This document shows, one piece after another, positions 9,231 to 21,660 of a stretch of 64,000 bases of DNA. The notes under the pieces are model-generated. The model was not told the origin of the DNA and searched no databases. It saw nothing but the letters and a program-made list of their open reading frames with translations. Location: NCBI RefSeq assembly GCF_000208745.1, contig NC_030858.1, positions 15,038,859-15,102,858 of the forward strand, read 5' to 3'. Origin of the DNA: Theobroma cacao. Its lineage: Eukaryota > Streptophyta > Magnoliopsida > Malvales > Malvaceae. The position numbers were made by a program, and so were the translations under genes. Every line of letters starts with the position of its first letter. Within the stretch, counting starts at the first letter, position 1.

Positions 9231-11763
9231 TTTATGTCCCAAACTTGCTTTTTTGTTTTTCTGTTGGAGTTCAAGGTCAGAATTTTAATGGCACTGTTCT
9301 GCCTTTATCCCTTCTCCCATAAGTTAAAAAAGAAACAGAAAAATCAGAAATAGAAATGCTTACTAGTCAATAAGGCAAGTATAAATTTGATGTGGGCCAT
9401 TGTGGTCTTGTTGCATTAGGGACGAGGGAAAGTTGGAGGATATCTGACGTATTGTCCACTAAGTACATGTTTGCTACTGCGATTAGACATATGGCACTAT
9501 GATTTACCTCAAAAAACAAGTCTTGGTTAATGTGTTTGCTTGGCAAATCTTCGCCTGTGCCAAAAGGTATGGCCAAGATACTCGATAATTCAAAAGTGGG
9601 CCACCATACAGGCTACAACGTCATAAGCTTTTTCTGCCTCTTTTCAACATTATATCCTCCCTTTTAAGGCTAGTGAATTTGGAACAAACAAAATAGGCAT
9701 CTATCAATCATAGTCACGGGACACTAAGCTTATGAATTTGTTGTACAAACAAGGTGAAGTGGAGCACAAACAGCCAATCTCGCCCCAAGTCTTTCCAATT
9801 CATATAGTTTCTCTGCATACAATTTGAAGACAGAGAGAGTGAGTGGCATGCAACGTGCCTAAAAGGAGATAGAGAGCAAAACAAAGCAAAAAAGGTGTAA
9901 TGCATTAGGCAAACACCTTTGCATTTGATTGCACAATTCCATGAGCAAGAGACTAGGCAACAAGGCACGAGTGCGCAACCCACTAGCTCTAGGGATGATT
10001 GCACCGTTAATTCTATCTTTCTGGTTATTGAAACTATTTACAACACCATAATGATTAGGACATGTTGGTGGTCCCTCAACCTCCACATTTTTCTTTTTTG
10101 TCAAGACTATCTCAAAGATCTTCCAACACAGTTTCAAGTGATGATATCTAAATGGCCACCACTATTTTTTTTTTATCTTTTTCAATAGAAATGAGGAGCT
10201 CAATCATGTCCATCATGTTGTTTTTGAACAAAAAGCTTCAATGATGATTCAAGATACACTCTTTTGCAACCATTTTCCTCCGTGATGGTTTAGCTTACCT
10301 CCTCTCTCACTTTATTGAAAAGAAACTACATCGTTTAATCGTATTTAATTATATATAATTTTTTAAATATTTAATAAAAAAAATTAAAACTCATCGACTT
10401 ATAAATTTTATTTATAATAAAAATTACAATTTTTATGTATTAAAGAATAAATACAATGACATAAATAGACACTTCCAATTACGTGGGAACTTAATAAAGA
10501 AAGAATTAAAATAGATATTGTTTTGCAAAAGTTTATAACAAAAATGTACTTTTTGTCGCATAAATGCAAGCAGGTGGTGGAGCAAATATAAGTTGGTTTA
10601 TTTGCAAGCAGGTGGTGGAGCAAATTTAAGTTGGTTTGTTCATTTATTTGTCCCAAGACATGAAACATTACGTACATTCTTGTGTGTTTCACCTTATTTT
10701 TTTAAGTGTAAGATATATATATATATTGTCCCATCATCAGCCAATGGCAAGATAAAGCAATTCCAATGGCAAAAGGTTGGGATTTTTTTTTTTATGTTGG
10801 ATATGTAAAGAAAGAATTTAGCACCTTTGGACTAAAAAAGAGAGAGATGATACGACAAGGACAAGGACGCATGGCCATCTTCAAATATGTTGACAATTTA
10901 AAGGATATTCAGATATGTAATGTATCTATGCATATATCATAGTTGATTGTTATTTTAGTATGAAATTAGAATTTTTGGGTAGTGGAAAGGTAGTAATCTA
11001 TTAACGACATAAAATATAGAATAATCACTCATGACATGGACCGTAGTCGTGATTAAAGATGTACGTGAAATTTAATAAATCTTTATTTACTAATAACATA
11101 TTATCCTTAACAATTAAAAATAATAAATTGAATCATCTCCAAATCTCATATTTAAAAAAATTAGTAATAAAGCAACTTATATATAATAATGGAAACCTAA
11201 CTTAATAATTTAAAAATTTTGGATTCCAAGCATGATCTTTCAAGATATATATATATATATATACCGGGTAGATTTTTAAATGAGTACACATTCAAGGCAT
11301 GTAATTCATTTGTTAAAAGCTGATCTTATCTAACAGTGGATTAAAGCTAATCCTAGCTGATGAGGCCAAATCACAAGTAAACTATCTCATATTTTAAAAA
11401 ATATTCTATGTGGACTGCCACTATATCATAAGTTGGAAGTAGTGCTGGCCAACTGCTTTTGCCAAATAATTTTTTCAAAGATCCAATGCTCATTCTTTGG
11501 ATTTTTTTGGTTACTTTTCAGCTAAGCATATTCAGTTAATAGCTTTAAAGTTTCATAAAACCTTTACTCTTATATCATATGAAGCATTTAGCTAAGATGC
11601 CGCAATTGGTAATGCATGATAACCTATGCCTAGTTGTTGCAGGATAATGTTACATATATACTGAGGTGACTTACAACACACCATACCACCTACTATTGCT
11701 CATAATGAAATGTATGGGAGATGTACGTATATATTTATATTTTAAAAATTAAATTTAAATCTA
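9231..11763. other. Intergenic DNA without recognisable gene
   Basis: This is the most unique-looking stretch of the window and is less AT-rich around 9340-10280. Only short frames exist on either strand (none above about 96 residues) and none shows a domain I recognise. A 38-bp tandem duplication is at 10565-10640 and a (TA)n run at 11246-11263. It could hold gene-flanking or regulatory sequence, but nothing visible proves that. Confidence 0.6.
10565..10640 (+). repeat. 38-bp tandem duplication
   Basis: Two adjacent copies begin GCAAGCAGGTGGTGGAGCAA, continue AT(A/T)TAAGTTGGTTT, and differ at only a few positions. The period is 38 bp. It looks like a recent simple tandem duplication with no element ends around it. 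Confidence 0.85.
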
Positions 11764-12230
11764 GATATAATACTTAAAAAAGGTTTTTAAATTATTTTAA
11801 AAAATTTAAATAAATTTTTACTTTTTTGTTACGTTCAATCAAGCTATTATACTTTTATTTTGAATTAAATAAGTTATTATAGCTAATAGTTTATTAATTA
11901 TTATTAGTCAAAATATCATTTATTTCATCATTTGATGTTGACGTGACATATTGACATGTTATAATAGATGATGACATGATATGTATACTTATGTAATATG
12001 ATGACATAATTATGTAAAAATAGTTTTCCTCCACTTTAGCGCAATGTTAGTAATATGTAAGTTTAAAATAATAAGTGATATTTTAGCTAATAACAGTTAA
12101 TAAACTATTAGTCATAAAAGTCTATATAGTTTCAAAATAAAAATATAAAAAATTAATTGAACATAATAAAAAAATAAAAAATTATATAAATTTTTTTAAA
12201 TAATTCAAAAACTTTTTCAAACATGGTGCC
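11764..12230. mobile_element. Mutator-like MITE with 9-bp TSD
   Basis: The ends GATATAATACTTAAAAAAGG and, inverted, GGCACCATGTTTGAAAAAG begin long imperfect TIRs that run more than 150 bp (shared blocks: TTTTTATTTTGAA, CTAATAGTTTATTAA, TTATTAG). The flanks TTAAATCTA (11755-11763) and TTAAATCTC (12231-12239) match at 8 of 9, which is the TSD length of Mutator-like elements. No coding capacity is present. The half copy at 13364-13580 belongs to the same family. Confidence 0.8.
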
Positions 12231-13363
12231 TTAAATCTCTTCTCTTTGAAATTATAATTCATCAGGATTTATTATATAATTATAACCATACACATGTAAA
12301 AGTGGCCGAGATGCATTTCATAAAGATAGTTATGATAGAATTGTGGGGTAGGACTAGTTGCAAAGTCATAATTACAACATGGGTGCACAATGAAAAGAAA
12401 TGGTGCATGGTCTATTTTGAGCCACAAACTTGGTCCAACGGCTCAAGTACCCTTCTTGTGGGAAGAAGTAACCACTCTCCTCATTTGATAGAACCTCCTA
12501 TTTCAGTTACGTGACACTATCAAGATAAAAAATAATAATAATAATTTTTTTTGGTCTCATTTCAGTGGTTCATATTTGATTGGATACTAAAATGATACGG
12601 AATGTATTGTATTTCTTTTCATTAAGGAGAGAAAAGAAAACAACAAGTTGTCCTTTTGAGTATACCAAAGGTCATTCGGGTTTGTTTAGGAATACCTGAT
12701 CCAGCGATCCCAACTTATTAAGTCTGGCCTTAATGGTGATATGCTTGATGAAGAAACTGGTTTGAACGAAAGGAGATAAAACTGAGAAGGAATATTAGCC
12801 ATCACGCATATGGTAGAGACAATAATATTTAACTGCAAAACAAAGGGAAATAACAAAGCATCAGATACTATTAGATATTGAGTGTAAATCATGGTGCATA
12901 AGCTTATCCACATTGAAAATTCCCAAACAAAATTCTCCACTAAAAAGGAAGGGGAAGGATATTCATATTAGGGAGCATGATGCCCTCCGCTTGTACTTGT
13001 CGTGGGCTTCAAATTGGGCTTTGTGGGCACCATGACCATGGTGTTCGATCATTTTGCCTCAGCTTGGCCCACCTAAAATTGACAATACACTAAAATTGGT
13101 GTGACGCAAAAAATGCAATCACACAAGAATGACCGGTTTACATGTCTTTACGTTTCAAATTTTCCTGGACAAGCAGCTCTTAAAAATGAAGTCACAAAAC
13201 CATTCCAAACTTCAATGCATACTTCAATATCTTCCTTTCCACTATATAAGAATATTACCAAGGTATTGGGTTAGGAACATATAAGCTTTTTAAGTTTTCG
13301 ATATAAAGAGAAAACCACTCCAATAGCAATAAATTTATTTTTTCTCTATCTTTTTCATTCTTT
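12231..13363. other. Intergenic DNA without recognisable gene
   Basis: Short frames on both strands (up to 84 residues) have no recognisable domain. A CTATATAAG word near 13242, just upstream of the nested cluster, resembles a TATA box but has no visible gene attached to it. Confidence 0.5.
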
Positions 13364-13580
13364 ACCATAATATCTAAAATAAGTTTTTATTCTTTTATTA
13401 CATTTAACTAAGTGTTTATATTTTTATTTTAGGCCAAATAGGTCCTTATAAATAACAATTGACTAATTGTCTTTTGTCAAAATGCCATTTGTCATTTTAT
13501 GTTATGTAGTACTCATATGCCATATAGACATGTCATTCTGGATGTTAATGTGGCGTTTTCACATGACCACGTGATATTTT
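13364..13580. mobile_element. Left half of a Mutator-like MITE cut by the CACTA
   Basis: The sequence CATAATATCTAAAATAAG, then TTTTTATTTTAGGCC, then GACTAATTGTCTTTTGTCAAAATG lines up with the left arm of the element at 11764-12230. It stops abruptly at 13580, where CACTACAAAAAA begins. The right arm is not seen in the window, as expected if the CACTA inserted into it and the other half lies beyond the far CACTA end. Confidence 0.65.
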
Positions 13581-14120
13581 CACTACAAAAAACAGGGCAT
13601 TATTAACGAAAAATTACATCCGTAATAATTAGGATTCCGTTAATATGTTACATTACTGACAAAAATATCGATAGAAATTTCTATTGGTATTCGGTCAAAA
13701 ATACTGTGATTGGTAATAGAAAATCTGTCAATGACGAAATATTTCATCGGTAAATTATTGACCGAATATTCCATTGGCAATTCAATCGACAAAGGCTCGG
13801 ATCTATCAGTTGGTTTGTCATTAATAATGAGGGAATTCTATCGATAACATTATTGATGGATCTTAATTCGTCGGTGATTATCGATGGAAGAATGATGTCG
13901 ACAATTCTGTCAATATTTACTGACGGATTGCCGATAGAGCTAACTTTGAAGCTCACTAGCAGTACCTATCTGCAATGGCTTCAAATCTGTCAATATTCCA
14001 TTGGTATTGTAAGTGAACTCCGTTGATAAAAGATGAATTTTGTCAGTAATTAGGTTGGTAATTGATGAATTTCGTTGATAATGGATGGATTATGTTGGTA
14101 ATACCTACAACACTGATTTT
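13581..14120. repeat. CACTA terminus and subterminal repeat region
   Basis: CACTACAAAAAA opens the region. It is followed by many short copies, in both orientations, of words like CCGTAAT, TCGGTAA, CGGTGAT and ATCGATGG, the subterminal repeats to which CACTA transposases bind in known family members. Small frames here (for example the 70-residue one near 13744-13956) are by-products of these repeats. Confidence 0.8.
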
Positions 14121-14363
14121 TTCAAGAAATTAAATTTTGTCTGATTGTAATAAAATTATTATATGATGTTGTTATTGATAAAGTAAACATATAACAAACA
14201 TATATGCATATAAAAAATATGAAAATGTACTATAAATCATAATTAATAAAAAGAATCCAATGTAAACATTTGATAATAATCCAAATAAGTATCTAATGCA
14301 AAGCTCACTGAGGGGATGGGGTGGTTGCTGCTACTGCTTTTGTGGTGGATGCAGCGAACTCAA

Positions 14364-17300
14364 TTATTGTGATGAGGAAGACCCAAAGACATTTAATGAC
14401 AGAAACCTCGTTGTAATGACTTCCAATAAGTTATTAATTCTACTCATTGACGTCATCAAGGTACTGATGTTACCAACCAATTGTCGATATCCCTCAGGTT
14501 TAGATATAAGAGGCAAAGAAGGTCGTGCAGTATCAAGACCACAAGCAAACTCAAACGTAATGGTTAGAGCTAGAAGTCTTAAAGTAGGGACTCTGGTGGC
14601 AAATTCGTAGATGTGGGTTCGAATATTGTTGGGCTTTCTAATGGCCCTAGTCCATGCTTTAGGATCAAACTCTAGCTGGGTCGATAGCTCCTCATTGTAC
14701 TTGTGCGGTAAAGCTGAAATGTATGATTCGTACAAATAGAAAAGCAATTAAAATTATTAAATTATTTAATCGGTAACCAACATATATATCGACAATATAT
14801 ATAAACATATGTATTATTTACACAGACAGTCTAAGATATGTTGTCCACAAATTCTCTAATACCCATTTGTCTCTTCAAAGTGCGTTCAAAGAGCTCGGAG
14901 AACATCACCTGGTGCTACTTTTCCTCAGACTGTAATCATTAAGAATAAGAACAAAAAACACATCATTGCATAGAATAGTAATTGTTAACAACATAAAGAA
15001 TTGTATTATTAAAGTGAATGATTTTTGCAGTATTTAGATAAAACTAGGTACCATCATCTTTAGATATAGGGCAAAAGGCAAGGAACCACCTGTATCTTTA
15101 GCAACATTGATAACATTATGATATAGAGTTATTTTACCACATTTTGATTATAAAAAATAGCTAAGTCTTTGTGTTTTCAAGTTAATTTTTGGTAGTTTTT
15201 ATATTTTTCTTTATTTAGTTTAATGCATGTTGAATTATGTTAATTTTAGTAACTTGAGCTCATTTTCATAACAAAAGCCTTAATTTGAGAAATCACTAAT
15301 TTAGTCTCTATTTTGAAGGTTCTCAAGTGTAAAAAGCTTCATGGAAGTGAAATATGCAAGGATGGCTAGGTGCAAAATTTTCTGAACATATTAGGGTATT
15401 TTCATCATAGCTATCTCTACAGGACTCTAAATGAGGTGATTCTTAGATCACTAAAACGCTAAGAGGAAAGGCTACAATTTTGATGTTTATAACTTTACCT
15501 AGTTAGGATTGAAAGGTGGTAAAATTCCTTGTAGAAATGGGAGTACTACACTGGGAGAGCAAAATAAAACAGAACACTTGAGAGCCGCGGCACTGGAAAG
15601 AATTTTTTGGCTAGCTTCAAAACAGAATTGTTGAAAGCTATGACTCTCAAAGTGAGAGCCGAGGTGCTGAAGCCTTTTTTCAAAAATAAATATATGATAG
15701 GAAAATTTGGAAATTAGGTTAACTTGAGCTTATTTAAAAAACTTTTTTAGAGAATTCTTGGAGAGGACGACATCAGCTATTTTGAAGACTTTGAGCCAAG
15801 AACAAAGCAAGAAAGCAAGATAGATTGAGAGAGATTTAAGGTCAAAAGCTTCACCATTAGTTTCTTTCACTATTTTGTGTTTCTCTTATTTTCTTTAACT
15901 TACACTCATGGCTAATTTTCTTTGGATAATGGTTTACTTAAAGATCATGAACTAATTTACTTTTCTAGGATTATAGTGGATTTCAACATGTAGTTTGAAT
16001 ATTAATTTCTCTTTTGTTTATTATGAATGTGTATAGTTTTGCTTATTCAAATATGTTCTTAATGCTTTTAATTGTTTGATCAACAATTAATTGTTTTGTG
16101 CATCTAATTGAGACTTGACAGAGAGATGTTAGATTGGACTAAGATTTAAATAGTGTATATTCACATCACTTAGGTAATGTGATTTGCGATTTAGGTAGAC
16201 ATACGCCAATTGCCATACATAGCCAAATTAGAACACTAGCTTAATGAACCTTATTTAGTTGATTCATATAAACATATAATGACCCTTTTAAATTAGGTAT
16301 TTATGCAAGCATCTCGACGGAGACTTGTACATAGTTTTGGATTCTAGGTTAGTAAAACCACCCATGAATGTAAATAATAAGAGAAAGTGCTATTAGATGA
16401 AGTGTTAAACGAACCCATAATCCTAGCTTTTAATCTACTGCCTTTCTCAAGTAATTTTAATTTCTTTTAGTTAATTAGTGCTTGCTTTATTTTTGTTTTA
16501 ATTAATTTTTTGAAAATTTAAATTACTTAAATAAGATTAATTTGTCATAAATTTTATACTTAGTAAATATTTAGGAACAAATCTTTATGGGAAAGATACT
16601 CTACTTCATCATTATATTACTCGTTTGTGATAATATGCACTTGCGTGAAAAATTTAACAACAAACATTATCGTCTTTCTCTATCAAGCGATTCTACTTGG
16701 GCTTGCGTGAGTGTGACTACCACTCAAGCATGGACTATATGTTATAAACTAGTTGGTCTCATACCTCAGCAATGATTTAAGATTAGCCCTTACCCTTCAT
16801 CAATAGGAGATCGACGTCGGGGCCATCTGTGTTCATCTTGGCCTTGTTGCACTCATCCGTTAATAGATCCTTGAGGCAGTCCTTGCAAATCTTCTCCCAT
16901 ATGGACCAAACCTTCATTGCATTTACAATAGCCCATCTAAAAGATTACTACATACATGCAAAATATATATTAGTATGAGAAATTGTAATAGATATATACT
17001 AATATTATATCCTTGTGTTACCTCGAATTTAAGCCACATGTTGTCCTTATGCTCTTAAAGAACCTGCCTCCATGTCGATCAAGGTCCACTAAAGTTACTC
17101 TTGATAATCCGTGTAATCGTTAAAGTAACGTCAGTCTTTTCAAAAGTATTACAAAATAGACTTATTATTAGTAAAACACATAACTTAATTAACTAAATTG
17201 ACTGCGTATAGTTAATGATATAAATTGGAGTAGAGGAAATTACCTTCCTCTGAGAGGATGCAAAAGTATTTGTTGGTCTGGATGAGTCAGAGTTGACAAG

Positions 17301-17470
17301 CGAAGACTTAACTTTTTGTCCCTAGCTTGCGACATGCTGTTGGATCTAATAGTAGTGTCCGAAATGGGGGTTCTTACTAGAGTAGTCAAACTCAGCATTA
17401 GTACCTCTGGTTGTACTTGAGTATCTGTTGTTAGAGTGGGAGTCCATGGTCTGAGGGGAGGATGTGGCAC
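14364..17470 (-). pseudogene. CACTA second gene, transposase_24-type, split by a solo LTR
   Basis: On the - strand the pieces read in order. A Ser/Thr/Pro/Gln-rich N-terminus lies at about 17470-17240. A block reading ITRIIKSNFSGPWSTWR and DNMWLKFE is near 17110-17010, the conserved I...F.GP..TWK..P...KD.MW..F pattern of plant CACTA proteins. AMKVWSIWEKICKDCLKDLL is near 16910. After the LTR, GGSLPFALYLKMM is followed by ELFERTLKRQMGIREFVDN near 14910-14850, the F.RTH.K..G.FVD motif. The C-terminal open frame is 14747-14364, and its serine-rich end is typical. The proteins of this type are associated with transposition, with a presumed TNPA-like DNA-binding role. Stops, frameshifts and the insertion of 15108-16662 make it non-functional. 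Introns may account for some gaps. Confidence 0.75.
15108..16662 (+). mobile_element. Solo LTR (Athila-like TGATAAC family) in the CACTA gene
   Basis: It begins TGATAACATTATGATATAGA and ends TTAACAACA, flanked by a perfect 5-bp TSD, AACAT (15103-15107 and 16663-16667). At 1555 bp it closely resembles the LTR at 27985-29531 over its length, including the end region with AGTAAA.TTTAGGAACAAATC. No PBS, polypurine tract or internal domain adjoins it, so it is a solo LTR left by LTR-LTR recombination. Confidence 0.9.
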
Positions 17471-17518
17471 AAGAGGTCTAGTAGTCGAAAGGAACGTTAT
17501 TGGCTTGTCCTCAATGGC

Positions 17519-17542
17519 CTTCCATAAACATGTTTATGGAAG
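17519..17542. repeat. Perfect 24-bp palindrome at the CACTA/gypsy junction
   Basis: The sequence is a perfect palindrome centred on ACATGT. Its right half is ordinary LTR sequence, also found at about 34145-34162. Its left half lies at the boundary with CACTA sequence and is absent from the intact 3' LTR. The 5' LTR lacks its first roughly 70 bp at this same point. This suggests a rearranged or template-switched junction rather than a clean insertion end. Confidence 0.85.
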
Positions 17543-20400
17543 CATTTTAACTTAAAAAATTCATAGTTTATTGAGTGAACAAGTCTATTTTGGAGTCAAA
17601 CGGATGGATTTGGACTTATAAGCTACATTTTGGACAAAATGCATCGATACATTAAACCTAAAAAGGGATTTTTATGAACATGTATTGATACATGAAACCT
17701 AAGGCAAAATGTGTTGATACATTACCCTTATGTATCAATACATTAGGTCCAAACTGGAAAAAAAATAAGGTTATTTCAATATTTTCTTACTCATTTAAAA
17801 CCTTTCAACCTTTAAACTTTCCCTTTAAGGCAAAAAATGAGGGTTTTTACTCAAAACCTAACCACCTTCATCCTCTTTTGCTCTTAACTCCATTTTTCAC
17901 AAAATCAAAGGATTTTGAAGATTGAAAGTGATTTTCAAGCTTGTTTCTTCATTCCAAAGAACTTTGAAAGGTAAAGTTCTGATTTCCTTAAACCTTTTAA
18001 ATTTAAGGATTGATTTTCATAAATTATGGATGCTCATAAATTCGTTTTGGGTTCTAAAAACCTAGGTTTGATTAGTTTTGGAACTCTCAAGGCTCACCAA
18101 AGTAAAGTCGCTTTAACTCTAACTAGAATAGACTGTAATCCTTTAGTTAAAGTTATGTTAGTTGTTAATTTGTGAATTAAAGGATTGTTGGAAATTTTAT
18201 GGAAAGATTTGATGGTTTTTAGAATAGGAGAACCAAGTACAAATGTTGGAAACATTATGTTAGGTTTTGTGAAGAAGATTTGAAGTGGTTCGAAACCCGA
18301 GTGGTCGACACAAAGTGCAAGAGAACAAGGCACGCTTCTTTGAGGTGGGTGGATGCGATATTTTTAATTATTTTGATATAATTAAGCATGCCTATTCTAC
18401 AGTCTTGCATATAATGTTTTTATGGTGAACAGATGTTTTCAAGTATGTTTAATGAAAATTATATCCTAAGTATATATAGTCTACCATATAGTATTTGAAA
18501 ATAGGGAACAAGCCTTGCAATTGTATTATTAACTCAACATCTTAATTGTGAATGATTGATGTATAATGGATGGATTTTAAAAATTGCATGAGAAATGTTT
18601 TTCTCCTTGATGGTGCCATGATATTTATGGCCATTTATTATAAATGTTGTGTGGTTGATTGATATGGTTTTATGTTGTCATAAGCTTTATGGATATTGAT
18701 GATTGATTTCATCCATTTATTGATTATACATTGTACATTGAATTGTTGTATTTTGGTTGTTAGAGCTTATTGATATGGGGACCTATAGCTAGCGGCAAAA
18801 GGCACTAACACTAGTCATTATGCATAATGAGTGGTAGCTTGAGTCGCTTGATAAATTCTCAAGACTCATTGGATATTGGTTACTAGCGAAGTACTACTCC
18901 TTTCTATGAATAGTTGTCAGCAAAGAGCAATGGGATATTCAGTTTAATGTGACGACACTAGGTGGTTTGGATGTCCTTGGTTAGAGCTTCATTTTGATTG
19001 ATTGAATATCTAATGTCTGGATTTAGACTAAGTTATTATTGAACTCATGATTGAATTGCTAAATTGTATTATGTCTATTGTTACATGATGTTTAAATGTT
19101 GTTCATTTGTTTATGGCTGATTTATAGTCTTGATTGAGGTCTTAGTGGTTAGTTCCAAGTTGAGATTTTGCTTTTCGTAGCAAATCTATCGATACATGGA
19201 GCCAATGTATTTATAGATTGAACAAAGAGTCGATGGATTTGCATTCTGCTTCAAATCTATCAATAAATTGAAGCAATGCATTGATAGATGGGACAATTTA
19301 TAGATACATGGGGTCCATGTATCAATAAATCAGGCTTATTTTGAAATGACAATGTTTTCAAAGGATTTTTTAAAGAGGAAAATGACCTTGTTTTAGAACT
19401 AAATCTTTAATAACCTCGATTTATGTTTCAAATACTTTTCAATTGATTTTTAATTTGATTTTATCTAAATTTCTTGAATTGAGTTTCAAACTTTAAGTAT
19501 TTTTTAAAACTTACGTGTCGATTTACAAATTATGTTTATAAAAATATTTTTATCTATCCTTGTATCGTTTGAAAGATATCAGATAAAGGGTTACAGTAGA
19601 CATATGTTTCTCAAGTTGTTTGAAAGACAATAGGCTTGGAACTATGCGATGATTTGGTCCATGATCCGTTTGTAAGATAGTAGGCTTAGAGACCATTGGG
19701 ACATTTGATATGCTTGATAGGCGGGTTTATCCTATGATGACACTTAGAAAAACGGGAATTGATTTGTGGTTATGCCTGGAAAGGTCAGTTTTGCAAAGCA
19801 TTGGTTAAATGTGCACTTGCATATTTCTAAAAGTGTGTTTTGTTAAATACTCTTCCCTAGTTGCTTGTTCTCCCTTCTCGTACCTATTCAAGAGTTATTT
19901 ATAACTTACACATGTAAGATGTACTTGTTATTTCAGATCAGTAAATTGCTTCCCTCATTGTCCTTTGGAGGGAGTAACTTCTATAATTAGTTTTGGTAGG
20001 TGATCATCATGGCATCTAGTAGGCATTAGCCCTTCCATTCCGAGTCAAACTCCATTAGGTTTGGTCTGGTCTGGTCTTTTATATATGATTGTTATGGATT
20101 TGACTTTGTTATGTTATGTAATAAATGACATTATGGATATTGCCACGAGATGGCTTATGTTTTGTGTTTGCCATAAGATGGCCTAGATATTGGATTACAT
20201 TTTATGTTGCTTCCATAGTTATAAGCACATAAGTGTGTAGCCAGGATTTATATACTTTTCTATTATATGATATAATCATGATTCTTATGAGGCATATGTG
20301 GTTATTGGTTTATTATCTATTTTTAGACTTACATGAGTTTAAAAGATAACCCCCATTCATACTTTTAAGCTGGTCATGGCCCCAAATTTAGGTTGTGACA
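17525..20400 (+). repeat. 5' LTR of the gypsy element (5'-truncated)
   Basis: It aligns throughout with 34145-34456 plus 37585-40280. It ends GGTTGTGACA, next to the primer site. The first roughly 70 bp of the LTR (TGTGAAACCCC... in the 3' copy) are missing. It contains clusters of TATCGATA/TATTGATA-type palindromic words at about 17640-17755 and 19180-19340, also present in the 3' LTR. Confidence 0.88.
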
Positions 20401-20402
20401 AA

Positions 20403-20420
20403 GTTGATATCAGAGCTCTA
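20403..20420 (+). promoter_or_regulatory. Primer binding site (initiator Met tRNA type)
   Basis: Two to four bases after the 5' LTR the sequence reads TTGATATCAGAGCTC, one change from the TTGGTATCAGAGC complementary to the 3' end of plant initiator methionine tRNA. This is where minus-strand DNA synthesis would start. Confidence 0.85.
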
Positions 20421-20879
20421 GGTTAATTGAGTATTAGGGGTTTTATTTGAGTCAGCAGAGTAGTTGGATGCTCATGTCGTGTCTTGTTCTTAGGATGTGA
20501 GTACAGCACAAATTGTGAACAAAATGCTACATAGATTCCTTAGTTTGTTTAATACCTACCTTGTATCTTAAATTGAGTTTAGTGTTTGTTCTTTGTCTAG
20601 GTCAGGATGCTGCTTCGCACATGAGCTACAACAAGGGGTATGATAGAGTGAGACATTCTCGTTGATGCTATTACTAAGCCATAATCTTCCACTATTAATG
20701 GATGTGGCAAGCAGGGCAGGATCGCTAAGTTGCTAGTGAGGAGCCACCAGTTGCTGTTAGTGGTGAGCCATTAGTTGTTGCTAGTATTAAGACACCCACA
20801 ATAGAGGAGCTAGTCAATGCTTAATCTCAAGAGGTTAGAGAAGAGATACCCATGGGGGAGCTGACTTTGGTAGAAGTGT

Positions 20880-21660
20880 TATCTAATCTACAAGGGGTTA
20901 ATAGAATGATAAGGTGATGACCACCTATATAGATGACCTTCAGCGTCGTGTAGAGGAATGACGGCTAGTGTGGGCTGCACATAATTCTTAGGGTTAGGAC
21001 GACCAACCTCAATGCAATTCCACTCAAGGGACTTTTGAGGTTTCACTATTGGATTTTCTTAAGATGAAACCATCTTTATTCTTTAGCCCCTATGTGACCG
21101 AGAACCCATATATTTTTTTGGATGAGATAGAGAAGATTTGCACTGATTTAGGACAATTTGGTGTTCAATCAGTTGAGTTGGTTGGCTTTAAACTTAAAGA
21201 TGTGACTTATTTGTTGTATCAGTCTCTACGTAGAGGTAGGCTTATTGGTGTTGATCCATTGACTTGGGAGGAGTTCTACACAATTTTTCTAAGTCGATTC
21301 CTACTAGATAATGCTTGAGCCACTAGGGGATGAGAGTTTCAGACACTGATTCAAATGCCTAGTATGACGGTGTTAGAGAATGACATCTAGTTCATGTAGT
21401 TGTCACGGTATGCACCATACCTTGTCTATACTAAGAATATAAGGATCAGATGCTTTGTGGATGGATTGGTTGAGTCGCTATTTAAAACTTTTGCATCTTA
21501 GAGTTTTAGTATTTATGCCTTTACAGTTAATTGTGCTAAGAGGATTGACACTAGGATTATGGCGAGTCGAATGACTTGAGATAAGTACAAGAAGGCAAGG
21601 ACTAAAGGCCAACAGGGCCAAGAGAGTGCTAATGCTAGACATGGATCATCTGCATGCCAT
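20880..21660 (+). pseudogene. Gypsy gag (capsid) remnant
   Basis: The open piece at 21049-21318 encodes FLKMKPSLFFSPYV, then EFLDEIEK-like FLDEIEKIC, VELVGFKLKDVTYLLYQS, and TWEEFYTIFLSRFL. These match the retrotransposon gag pattern (F....P..F.G.......FL..ME.IF......A...L...A..W......W..F...F...F). After a stop, further gag blocks continue to KYKKARTKGQQGQ near 21590-21620. The zinc knuckle (CxxC....H....C) and protease expected next are not found, because an unassigned segment follows. Capsid would package the element RNA. Confidence 0.8.

Noticed and set aside
9367..10188. Overlapping short frames suggesting a small gene
   Set aside because: Frames overlap on both strands, none exceeds 96 residues, and no domain, splice pattern or repeat support was seen.
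12302..12940. Possible small host genes (70 and 84 residues)
   Set aside because: There is no recognisable domain and no paired promoter/terminator evidence. The length is compatible with chance in this composition.
13744..13956. 70-residue minus-strand frame with Ile/Asp-rich repeats
   Set aside because: It coincides with CACTA subterminal repeats, which generate repeated ATCGxTGG words in all frames.
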